A DNA stretch of 64,000 nucleotides from the NCBI GenBank assembly GCA_945898055.1, contig CAMDGV010000003.1:1-64000 (forward strand), read 5' to 3'. Position numbers and translations under genes: made by a program. Numbering within the stretch: the first letter of the stretch is position 1; every line of letters begins with the position of its first letter. A model generated the notes under the pieces. It searched no databases and had not been told where the DNA came from. It saw only the letters and a list, made by a program, of their open reading frames with translations. Below, piece after piece: positions 28,026 to 36,800 of this stretch. Source of the DNA: Akkermansia muciniphila (GTDB lineage: Bacteria > Verrucomicrobiota > Verrucomicrobiia > Limisphaerales > UBA9464).

Positions 28026-28844
28026 ATGGGGGGGGTGGCTGTTTCATCTCAACTCTTTCTCCAAACCAAGCGTTTGTTGCCTGGCGAGGAATGGAGTCCG
28101 CTCGAGAAAGGTTGGACTTTTGTTCAAGTGGGGTCGGGAGAGGCCTATGTCCTCGGCCCAAATCTAGCGATTGCGTGTCCGGCAGGGTCACTTTTTGTCA
28201 GTGCAGGTGGAGTGCCAGCGCAACTTCGATCTAGCCAAATCGGACCTTCGGTCATGCACTGGTTCCGCTTGGAAGCAGAGGCGATGTTTGGCGTCTTGAC
28301 CCTCCCAGAAAGACGCCGCTTGGATCAATCGGAGGCTGTGACACCGAAATTGCCTTGGGTATTATCGCCCGAAACAGAGGCCGCCCGTCAATTTGCTCGA
28401 GGTGTTCAAGCACCGGCTACCACCTCGCTTGGTCAGCGGAGTCGTTGGCTCGAAGTTGTGGCATTGGCGTTACTCCCAGCCGTATCTATACATCAGGAAA
28501 AACACGAAACCCATCTCGACGCGGGTGACCGGCTGGAAGAACTGGTGGCTTGTTTGACCGATTCCGAACTATTGGCATTGAGTTCAGGTCAACTAGCGGA
28601 GATCTGCCACTGTGAGAAGCGCCGGTTATTGCAGCTTTTTCGAGAGCGGATTGGCGTCAGTCTTCCAGTTCAACAGAGTTTTTGGCGCAAATCTAAAGCG
28701 TGCGCTTTGTTAGGTCAGCAAGGAGCAACCGTGGCGACGGTAGCGTTAGCTTGCGGTTATGCCGATCCTGATGCCTTTAGTGCTTGGTTTCGGCGGCAAA
28801 CAGGGATGTCCCCCCTTCCGTGGAAGCGTGAAAATTCAAAATAG
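28026..28844 (+). CDS. AraC-family transcriptional regulator
   Basis: A 272-residue cytoplasmic regulator. The N-terminal ~150 residues form a sensor domain without a recognisable ligand motif. The C-terminal ~95 residues form the double HTH of the AraC/XylS family; the second HTH reads TVATVALACGYADPDAFSAWFRRQTGMSP, with the family Gly-Tyr/Asp and Phe...Phe signature. It sits at the 5' end of a block of five same-strand genes (lipoprotein, exbB, exbD, receptor, surface protein) and is a natural candidate controller of them. The ATG at 28026 follows an AT-rich segment; a GTG at 28035 is also possible. Confidence 0.88.
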   Translation: MGGVAVSSQLFLQTKRLLPGEEWSPLEKGWTFVQVGSGEAYVLGPNLAIACPAGSLFVSAGGVPAQLRSSQIGPSVMHWFRLEAEAMFGVLTLPERRRLDQSEAVTPKLPWVLSPETEAARQFARGVQAPATTSLGQRSRWLEVVALALLPAVSIHQEKHETHLDAGDRLEELVACLTDSELLALSSGQLAEICHCEKRRLLQLFRERIGVSLPVQQSFWRKSKACALLGQQGATVATVALACGYADPDAFSAWFRRQTGMSPLPWKRENSK

Positions 28845-28901
28845 TAGTCAGGTTAAAGCGTATCGGCATTAAGACAAATAGATGACAATTCCAACCTGAA
28901 C

Positions 28902-28919
28902 TCGTCACTTAATTGTAAC
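28902..28919 (+). promoter_or_regulatory. Pho-box-like direct repeat upstream of the lipoprotein/exbB operon
   Basis: TCGTCAC, TTAA, TTGTAAC, 54 bases before the preferred start of the lipoprotein gene. Same layout as the elements at 27973 and 33744: a TCGTCA half site, a 4-base A/T spacer and a TGT half site. Probably a protein-binding site, with PhoB-type binding only a guess. Confidence 0.35.
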
Positions 28920-28973
28920 AGCCGCGACAAACTCCCGTAATGCCCCTGCCGATAGTTGAAGGACATGACTCAA

Positions 28974-29288
28974 ATGTCCTGCCTCAAGACGATCACCGTT
29001 CTCGTGACTAGCCTCCTGCTTGCAGTGGGTTGTGCTTCATCATCAGCCAAACTAGGTAAAGTTGGGTTGGGAATGACCCGTGAGGAAGTGGTGAAGACAC
29101 TCGGTCAACCGCACGCGCTTACTGCGCAAGGGAATGTGGAGTTTTTCACCTACAATCTTTTGAACAAGGGGGTTGGTGATATGAAGGAGTACGTGATTCG
29201 CATGCAGGCTGGAGTGGTTGAATCCTTTGGCGAACGCGCCAGTTTTGGCCCGACTCTCCTGAGTGTTACCAATGCACCAAGCCGCTAA
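28974..29288 (+). CDS. Small SmpA/OmlA-like lipoprotein
   Basis: A 104-residue exported lipoprotein: a short signal (MSCLKTITVLVTSLLLAVGC) ends in the lipobox LAVGC with Cys20 for lipidation, followed by SSS and a domain with VGLGMTREEVVKTLGQP, the pattern of SmpA/OmlA/BamE proteins. I chose ATG 28974 because a GAAGGA box (28958-28963) sits 10 bases before it; ATG 28965 and TTG 28956 are alternatives. It is the first gene before exbB (29 bases apart). It could be an assembly or sorting accessory for the unusual receptor downstream. Confidence 0.75.
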   Translation: MSCLKTITVLVTSLLLAVGCASSSAKLGKVGLGMTREEVVKTLGQPHALTAQGNVEFFTYNLLNKGVGDMKEYVIRMQAGVVESFGERASFGPTLLSVTNAPSR

Positions 29289-29317
29289 GCTCTCCGTAAT
29301 TCTGACCCGACTTTTCC

Positions 29318-30094
29318 ATGGACTTTCAACCTCTCTTCGCTAGCGCCCTGACCTTTGCCTTTGAAAAGGCGACGATCGAAGGGAAAATGACCATTTCTGC
29401 CCTCGTTCTGGTTTCGATGATTTCGTGGTCGGTGATGATTTCCAAGGCTCGGCAGATTTTTACCGCACGAGGGGTCACCCGGAAATTTATGGCCGCCTAT
29501 CGGGCCTCGAAGGATCCCCTTGCCTTATTCCGTTCAAAGCAAGCGTTTGTGGGATCTCCAGCCTATCAGGTCTACGTCTCGGGCTGTGAAGAGCTAGAAT
29601 ATCACTTAGAAAATAACCCTTTGCAGATTAAGGGGCAGAAGCGAATCAGTGCGGAGTCTTTTCAATCGGTTCAAATCGCATTGGAACGGGGTTTAAGTGG
29701 ACAGTCACTTTCACTGGAAAAAGGCATGATTGTCCTCACCACTGCTGTCTCTGGAGGGCCGTTTATCGGATTGTTAGGAACGGTTTGGGGTGTGATGGAA
29801 ACCTTCTCCGGCATTGCGATGGCGGCCAGCGCGAGTTTGACCGCAATGGCGCCGGGGGTGGCTGGGGCATTGATTGCAACGGTCGTCGGACTGTTCGTCG
29901 CTATCCCAGCTATGTTTGCCTATAATTTGATGATCACTGCCATCCGCGGCATCACTCAAGAATTAGACAACTATAATTCCGAGGTTGCGACCGACTTTGA
30001 GCATAAGTATGTCGACAATCGAGCCTTGGCAGATGAGATCGCTGATGCCCTTCGTTCTTTGGAAGATCCGCGACGTCAGAAGGGCGCCGTGTGA
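29318..30094 (+). CDS. exbB: ExbB/TolQ/MotA-family proton channel subunit
   Basis: A 258-residue inner-membrane protein with three transmembrane segments (about residues 22-42, 145-165 and 185-208) and a cytoplasmic loop between the first two, as in ExbB. The conserved segment LGTVWGVMETFSGIA...LTAMAPGVAGALIATVVGLFVAIPAM identifies the family. ExbB forms the pentamer around an ExbD dimer and converts the proton gradient into force on TonB. The gene is the second of a same-strand set and its end overlaps exbD in a GTGA arrangement, so expression is coupled. ExbB is preferred over TolQ or MotA because of the TonB-type receptor next door. Confidence 0.92.
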   Translation: MDFQPLFASALTFAFEKATIEGKMTISALVLVSMISWSVMISKARQIFTARGVTRKFMAAYRASKDPLALFRSKQAFVGSPAYQVYVSGCEELEYHLENNPLQIKGQKRISAESFQSVQIALERGLSGQSLSLEKGMIVLTTAVSGGPFIGLLGTVWGVMETFSGIAMAASASLTAMAPGVAGALIATVVGLFVAIPAMFAYNLMITAIRGITQELDNYNSEVATDFEHKYVDNRALADEIADALRSLEDPRRQKGAV

Positions 30095-30540
30095 GTGGCT
30101 TCACTTCGCGTCGTGGGCGTAAGAAATTTTCCGTTTCGCACCATCATGCGATGGGTGAATTAAACATTACACCCTTACTAGATCTAGCCTTTGTCTTGTT
30201 GGTGATTTTTATCATCACCACCGCTCCATCAACCAACGATATCGACATTAATTTGCCTTCAGCCGGTCAGCAACCGCCGCAGAACCAAAGTAAACAAGAT
30301 ATCAATAATGTGACGGTCGATTCAGCTGGGAATGTTTTTTTCAATGCTGAACCTATTACGCTGAAGAAATTAGAAGACACGATTATTGCGTTTCGGAAGA
30401 CCAACCCTGATCTCAGCGTGGTGGTGCGTGGCGATGAGAATGTGAACTACCAGAAGGTGGTTCAGGTTCTAGATATTCTGACCAAAGCTAACGTGACAAA
30501 AATCGGTCTAGCGACCGATACAGCGGGTGCTTCCAACTAA
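30091..30540 (+). CDS. exbD: ExbD/TolR-family proton channel subunit
   Basis: A 149-residue bitopic protein with a single N-terminal transmembrane helix. The proton-accepting Asp31 lies in NITPLLDLAFVLLVIF, exactly in the family position, and the periplasmic domain (about 65-145) includes VVVRGDENVNYQKVVQVLD. It works with ExbB. Translation starts at GTG 30091, overlapping the stop of exbB by 4 bases, and the next gene begins 9 bases after its stop. The partner TonB is not a separate gene here; see the following gene. Confidence 0.93.
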   Translation: MSGFTSRRGRKKFSVSHHHAMGELNITPLLDLAFVLLVIFIITTAPSTNDIDINLPSAGQQPPQNQSKQDINNVTVDSAGNVFFNAEPITLKKLEDTIIAFRKTNPDLSVVVRGDENVNYQKVVQVLDILTKANVTKIGLATDTAGASN

Positions 30541-30549
30541 GGCCTCCCT

Positions 30550-33500
30550 ATGTCGCGTAAGGTTAAGAACGGCTCTGACAGGACGGGGTTAGCGATTTCT
30601 GTCGCTGTCCATATTGTGGCCCTGTCGGGATTGGCTTATTTGGCGCATCGTTCTGGATTCGTCCCGGCTGCCATTTACAAGATTACAGGAATTAAGGCAC
30701 CCGAAAAGCCTAAGCCTAAACCCAAGCCCCCAACTCCGCCGCCGAATGTTCCGCCGCCGAAGCAGGCTGAAATAGTCGAAGAGACGACGACGCCCCCGAG
30801 TGTTGTACCTGCGGCAGCCGCCCCACCGACGGCGAGTGCGGCTCGAACCGATGCGCCACCCGTCGCGGGGGGGGGAGTTGGTAATTTTTTTAAAACAGAA
30901 GTTCGTAAACCGGATGCCGCCCCAGTGAGAGCGATCCAAGGTAAACCGGGGACCGGTGCTGGCACGCTTGATGCGTCTAAATCAACTGCCTCGGCGACGG
31001 CCACCAAATCCGCCTTCGATGCCACCTCTACCAAGCCAAGTACGATTGCAGCGGTGCTGGAAGAGCGAAGAAGTGCGGCGAGCGCACAAGAGGCAGTGAG
31101 CAGTGAACAAATCGCTCGGAGCGGTGGCGGTGATGCCGCTCAGATAACCACAAAAATTACCGGAGTCATTGCTACTGAAAATAAGCAGATCGTGGTCCGC
31201 GGTTTGAATGATCGCTATAATATGGCGACTTTGAACGGCGGAGCGTTGCCGAGTGCCGATCCACGTCGCAGAGCGCCGCAATTGGACATGATTCCTTCGG
31301 CGATGATCGATAAAATTGTGGTCAGCAAAACCTTCACCCCCGATCTTCCCGGTGGGTTTGCAGGGGGTGCCGTTAACATTGTGACTCGATCCTTTCCAGC
31401 GAAAGCCTTTACGACGGTCACGGTCGGTTCTGCGGTAAATACGGAGACCAGTTTTAACGATGGCTTTCAACGGGTGGCCGGCGGGAAAAACGACTTTTGG
31501 GCCTTGGATGATGGAACTCGTGCGCTGCCGGCGGGAGCTTTAATTGAAGCTTCGGTCCTGACTGAAGCACAGAAACCATGGCGTCTTTCGAATCAACAAG
31601 ATTTGGGAAGTCAGCGGCTTGCCTTAGCCGAGTCCTACGACACGGCACTCCGCTCTTTTCGTAATAATTCTTTTGCTCCGACCGCTGGTGCACCCGGACC
31701 TAATTCCAATTTTGCTCTCTCCAGTGGCGATACGACTTGGTTGGGTGGCAAACGGGTTGGATGGTTCGCCACCTTCACTCAAGATCGTAGCTATCAGTTT
31801 AACCAAGGAGCTCTTCGTGGACGTTATTCGTACGGTCAAGACCCGGTCGATGGCGGCCCTCTTTTTCGCACCTCCGAGTTCAATCGTGATCAGTCGACCA
31901 TCAATAGTTCCTTTGGCGCAGTGGCCAGCACCGCAATCGAAATTGGTCCCGGCCACGAACTTTCCTTCGGCTTTGTTCACAACCAAAGTGCGCAGCAGTT
32001 TGCGATCGAAGAGAATGGTAAAACCGTCAACCAGTTCGACCCAGGATCCGTTGAGCGCACTCGGATCTATCAACTCAGTTATCGAGAACGATATCTTCAG
32101 AATTTTCAATTCAAGGGGCGGCATGAATTACGTGAGCTAGGTGCGGCCCAAGTTGATTGGAGCTATTCGATGGCCTCGACCGCGGAGAATTCTCCGGACG
32201 AGCGCATTTTCCCGATGATTCTTTTCCCCGTGGGAAATGGATTAACTAATATCGTCGCTCAGTCCGCCGAGCTTCCTAACATTAACCAACCGACTCGTTT
32301 CTTTCGCGATTCAACCGATACCAGTCGAAATCTGCGAGCGGATTTGACTCTTCCCTTTACTCCAAATAACGGGTTGGAGAGCTCGTTTAAGCTAGGGGTC
32401 AATTCCTTGGAATCAGAGCGTCAACTGCAAGAGCACCGTTTCGAATATGAGATTAGTCAAACCACGGGGGCTAATCAACGAGACATCGATACCTATGCCA
32501 ATTCCGTACTGAACTTCCAAGGTCAGCAATTTGTCACCAACTTCACCGGCAGCGGAACGACACGTCGAGCGGCTTTTAATTTTCCCAATGCCACCTTCCT
32601 GCGATCAGGGCTCCCCTCGGATGGGTATGGATACAGCGGAACTCAATCCATTCCTGCGGTCTATGCGATGGGAGACTTTTTCTTGCATCCAAAGTTCCGT
32701 TTAATTGGGGGCGCACGGGTTGAAAAAACCGACCTACAAGCTGCAGTTTTGCCTCGGAGCCAGATTCTTGGATCACCTTCTGGTGGACAAATTGCCACCA
32801 CCGACGTGATGCCGTCGGTCAGTGCGGTGATTCCGCTGACCTCACAGGTGAGCCTACGCGGGGGTTGGTCTAGTACGGTTGCGCGCCCGACTTATCGAGA
32901 GTTTGCTCCCTACGAATACTTCGACACCACCGACGGCCTCGCGTATCGAGGTAATGGAGCCTTGCGTCGCACCACCATCAATAACTTAGATGCTCGATTA
33001 GAATGGTATCCAGCGCCTGGCGAGTTATTTTCGTTCGCTTTATTTCAAAAGGATTTAACCGATCCAATTGAACCTTTGATCGCCGATAATGCTGCGGGAA
33101 TTGTGAGCTTTACAAATAATCCAACCGCGACAATCCGCGGCGTTGAACTTGAAGCTCGAAAGGGTCTTGGTTTTCTTGATCCGTCGTTTTCGGGTGTCTC
33201 CCTCGGTGGCAATTTTGCCTACATTCAGTCGGTCGTCGATGTCTACTATCCCTCAGGTGCGGGGGTCGCTCTTTATCAACGGCCTCTCTTTGATCAACCC
33301 GATTATATCGCCAATGTTGATCTCACTTGGGAGGTAGCCCGCCTCGGTTCTACTCTCTCGATTTCCTATGCTCGCAGCGCGCAACGATTGGCCGTCGACG
33401 GCGGGCAAGGCAGCCCTAACATCTACGAGCAGCCTGCCGATTCGCTGGATATCTTCCTGAGCCAAAAGTTGGGATCACGCTGGCGGTTAAGGTTGGGGGC

Positions 33501-33642
33501 AAAGAATTTAATGGATCCAGCTTTTCGCCAAATCTTAATTAATGATCTCGGCGAAACAGCCGAGCGATATGGCGATCGCTACGTGTTTCGTTCCTATCGA
33601 CGTGGCGTGACGGTCAGCCTCTCGCTCAGTGCCGACTTCTAA
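30550..33642 (+). CDS. TonB-dependent receptor with an N-terminal TonB-type inner-membrane anchor
   Basis: A 1030-residue protein in three parts. Residues 1-48 are a TonB N-terminus: one transmembrane helix (about 13-35) with Ser17-x3-His21 and Leu28 spaced as in the E. coli TonB S16/H20/L27 set, which contacts ExbB/ExbD. Residues 50-73 are a Lys/Pro-rich arm (EKPKPKPKPP...) followed by a flexible Ala/Thr linker to about 170. Residues about 175-285 are a plug domain (VVRGLNDRYN...SADPRRRAP, VVSKTFTPDLPGGFAGGAVNIVTRS), and 290-1030 form a beta-barrel ending in Phe (SLSADF). There is no cleavable signal peptide and no TonB C-terminal domain. It follows exbD directly, so the whole chain may be its own energised transporter. 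Confidence 0.9.
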   Translation: MSRKVKNGSDRTGLAISVAVHIVALSGLAYLAHRSGFVPAAIYKITGIKAPEKPKPKPKPPTPPPNVPPPKQAEIVEETTTPPSVVPAAAAPPTASAARTDAPPVAGGGVGNFFKTEVRKPDAAPVRAIQGKPGTGAGTLDASKSTASATATKSAFDATSTKPSTIAAVLEERRSAASAQEAVSSEQIARSGGGDAAQITTKITGVIATENKQIVVRGLNDRYNMATLNGGALPSADPRRRAPQLDMIPSAMIDKIVVSKTFTPDLPGGFAGGAVNIVTRSFPAKAFTTVTVGSAVNTETSFNDGFQRVAGGKNDFWALDDGTRALPAGALIEASVLTEAQKPWRLSNQQDLGSQRLALAESYDTALRSFRNNSFAPTAGAPGPNSNFALSSGDTTWLGGKRVGWFATFTQDRSYQFNQGALRGRYSYGQDPVDGGPLFRTSEFNRDQSTINSSFGAVASTAIEIGPGHELSFGFVHNQSAQQFAIEENGKTVNQFDPGSVERTRIYQLSYRERYLQNFQFKGRHELRELGAAQVDWSYSMASTAENSPDERIFPMILFPVGNGLTNIVAQSAELPNINQPTRFFRDSTDTSRNLRADLTLPFTPNNGLESSFKLGVNSLESERQLQEHRFEYEISQTTGANQRDIDTYANSVLNFQGQQFVTNFTGSGTTRRAAFNFPNATFLRSGLPSDGYGYSGTQSIPAVYAMGDFFLHPKFRLIGGARVEKTDLQAAVLPRSQILGSPSGGQIATTDVMPSVSAVIPLTSQVSLRGGWSSTVARPTYREFAPYEYFDTTDGLAYRGNGALRRTTINNLDARLEWYPAPGELFSFALFQKDLTDPIEPLIADNAAGIVSFTNNPTATIRGVELEARKGLGFLDPSFSGVSLGGNFAYIQSVVDVYYPSGAGVALYQRPLFDQPDYIANVDLTWEVARLGSTLSISYARSAQRLAVDGGQGSPNIYEQPADSLDIFLSQKLGSRWRLRLGAKNLMDPAFRQILINDLGETAERYGDRYVFRSYRRGVTVSLSLSADF

Positions 33643-33643
33643 T

Positions 33644-33665
33644 CCGGCACACCCTTTGGTGCCGG
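33644..33665 (+). terminator. Stem-loop after the receptor gene
   Basis: CCGGCAC and GTGCCGG form a perfect 7-bp stem around an 8-base loop, starting 2 bases after the receptor stop codon. No T-run follows, so it may be a factor-dependent terminator or an mRNA-stabilising structure separating the receptor from the downstream surface-protein gene. Confidence 0.4.
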
Positions 33666-33743
33666 CAAGTCCTTTCAAGTGGCTTCCTTCAATCCCTCAA
33701 AAGAGGTGCGAACTACCGCAATTTTTACAGGATAGACATAGAG

Positions 33744-33761
33744 TCGTCATCTAACTGTGAC
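33744..33761 (+). promoter_or_regulatory. Pho-box-like direct repeat upstream of the giant surface-protein gene
   Basis: TCGTCAT, CTAA, CTGTGAC, about 70 bases before the start codon; AACTG-TGA-CAGTT is also a short palindrome here. Same layout as the elements at 27973 and 28902. It suggests the surface protein has its own promoter under the same regulator. Confidence 0.35.
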
Positions 33762-33832
33762 AGTTTAATTTAAAACTAAAAATTGACTTGCTGAGTTCAG
33801 GTCGATGACAAACCAAACTAAAATTGATTCAG

Positions 33833-36800
33833 ATGAAAAAATATTGTTGGAGTCAAGGGCTTAAGGCAATCGCTGCCTTTATGCTCCTGCTCGTGTCGGA
33901 AAAGGCCTCGGCCGCAACGAACCATATATCAGGCTATTTATATGGTTCCCATCGTTGGGTCGCCACCAATTCTTATATTCTAGATGGCTTCACCTATGTG
34001 ATGAATAATGCTGTTCTCACCATCGACGCCGGTACGGTCGTTCAGGGATCGGCAGGAAGCGGTTCGTCTTCCACCGCCGCCAATGACTTCGGAAATCTCT
34101 ATGTTTGCGTCGGCGGAAAACTCAACGCGATCGGCACTCCGACTCGCCCGATTATTTTCACGTCCACTTCTGATGACGTCACCGATCCAGGCGATCTTAC
34201 ATTCCCAAGTCGCGGCCTTTGGGGTGGCATTGTTATTTTCGGCGCGGCTCGTTTGAATAATGCGGGCTGGACGACGAACTCGGTCAGCTATGATATCTAT
34301 GAAGGTCTCCCTGATCTGGCAGTGACCAACACCACAGTCGGGAGCCCCTACTTGGGGCAAGTGGATTATGTGCACCGCTTTGGAGGTTCCAATGACGAGG
34401 ATAGTTCTGGAGTTATGCGTTATGTTTCAGTGCGACATGGCGGCAAGAAACTGACCACCGATAAGGAAATTAACGGATGGTCTATGGGAGGTGTGGGGCG
34501 CGGGACAACGATGGAATATCTGGAGGCTTATTGTATTGCCGATGACGGCTATGAGTTCTTTGGTGGTTGCGTTAATACCAAGCATCTAGTGAGTGCCTTC
34601 AACGATGACGACGGCTTTGACACCGACCAAGGATACAACGGTAAGAATCAGTTTTGGTTTGGGATCCAAGAGGCCGGCGCGAAGGACAGTGGAGCGGAAC
34701 AGAACGGTCAACCTCAGGCCCCGGATGCTTATGTGACCAACGCTCTGCCCTTAGCCAACTACATCGTACAGAACGCCACCATGATTGGATCAGGAGCAGG
34801 CACAACCGGCAACGACGCCTTACGGTTTCGACGCGGGAACAAGGCAACTTGGCGGAACTCAGTGATCACCGACTTCGGCGGGGTCCGAGTACGAATCGAT
34901 GATGACGGTGAATCGACGCCCACGGTCGTTAACAATATCTTCTGGGGATTCAGCACCAATAGTAACGAGGATTACGGTAAAACCTATGTGCCAGCCGATA
35001 AGAATCCGGTCGAAAACCCGTTAATTCGTTCGATCGGCCGAACTCAGAATGGAAGATTAGATCCACGACCGATGGCAGGAAGCCCGGTCTTTACCGGAGC
35101 ACTTAATGTGGAGTCTGATGGATTCTGGAGCCCGGCACCCTTCAAGGGAGCCTTCGATGCGAATGACAATTGGGCCGACGGATGGACAGGTCTTGCCGCT
35201 GAAGGTTTTTTTGCGGCAAAAGGAGTCACTACTAATTACGTAAGTGGCTATCTCTACGGCACTCATACTTGGTCCGCTACCAATGTTTATATTCTAAACG
35301 GATTCACCTATATCATGAGTAACGCTGTCGTAAACATTGAGGCTGGCACCGTCGTAAAGGGCGTCTCAGGGAGTGGAACATCGAGCGTCTCTGCCAACGA
35401 CTTTGGTTGTTTATTTGTTGTTGCGGGAGGTAAGCTCAATGCCCGAGGCACCTCAGGGAACCCGATCATTTTCACCTCGGTGTCTGATGATGTGACCGAT
35501 CCGAGCGACCTCCCTTTTCCGACCCGAGGTCTTTGGGGCGGCATTGTGGTGTTCGGTAATGCGCGTTTGAATAATGCGGGCTGGACAACGAACTCTGTCA
35601 GCTATGATATCTATGAAGGTCTCCCTGATCTGGCGGTGACCAACACCACCTTTGGCAGTCCCTACGCGGGGCAAGTGGATTATTTGCACCGCTTTGGAGG
35701 TTCCAATGACGAGGATAGTTCTGGAGTTATGCGTTATGTTTCAGTGCGACATGGCGGCAAGAAACTGACCACCGATAAGGAAATTAATGGATGGTCTATG
35801 GGAGGTGTGGGACGCGGGACAACGATGGAATATCTCGAGGCTTATTGTATTGCCGACGACGGCTATGAGTTCTTTGGTGGCTCTGTCAATACCAAGTACT
35901 TAGTGAGTGCCTTCAACGATGACGACGGCTTTGACACCGACCAAGGATACAACGGTAAGAATCAGTTTTGGTTTGGGATCCAAGAGCCCGGCGCCAAGGA
36001 CAGTGGATCGGAACAGAACGGTCAACCTCAGGCCCCGGATGCTTATGTGACCAACGGCTTGCCTTTAGCCAACTACATCGTACAGAACGCCACCCTGATT
36101 GGATCAGGAGCAGGCACAACCGGCAACGACGCCTTACGGTTTCGACGCGGGAACAAGGCAACTTGGCGGAACTCAGTAATCACCGACTTCGGCGGGGTCC
36201 GAGTACGAATCGATGATGACGGTGAATCGACGCCCACGGTCGCTAACAATATCTTCTGGGGATTCAGCACCAATAGTAACGAGGATTACGGTAAAACCTA
36301 TGTGCCGGCCGATAAGAATCCGGTAGCGAATCCCCTTTTAGGAGGCATCAGCCGAATTCAAAACGGGAACTTGGATCCGACCCTGACCGCGGCAAGTCCG
36401 GCTTGGGCCTTTGGGGCAACTGCAACCGATGGGTTCCAAGCCGTCGCCTATGCGGGCGCCTTTGGTTCGGAAAACTGGGCACAAGACTGGACAGCCTTAG
36501 GATCTGAAGGGTTCTTCAAATTGACTCCGGTTACCGATTTACCAACCGGCCTCACGGGCCAGAACCAAGCTCCAAGCTTCACGCTACCGGTCACCAGAAA
36601 ATCTGCTGGGTCGAGTCTGGCCTGGACAAAGCTGTCTAATAACCACGATTCATGGAATGGGATATCCCTATCGACCAACGGCAGCGTGGTGGCGGTCACC
36701 TCCTCCTCCTCTTTGGTAGTTTCGAGGGACGGTGGCTTGACTTCAACCATCGAAGTGGTTCCAGGAACTGGCTCTTTCAGAGCCGTTGCGGTCTCAGCCA

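Noticed and set aside
30589-31034. Minus-strand frames opposite the TonB-like arm
   Set aside because: Low-complexity shadows of the Pro/Lys/Ala-rich coding region.
34599-34847. Minus-strand frames within the giant gene, duplicated at 35913-36161
   Set aside because: They are shadows of the duplicated module and appear twice only because the DNA is repeated.
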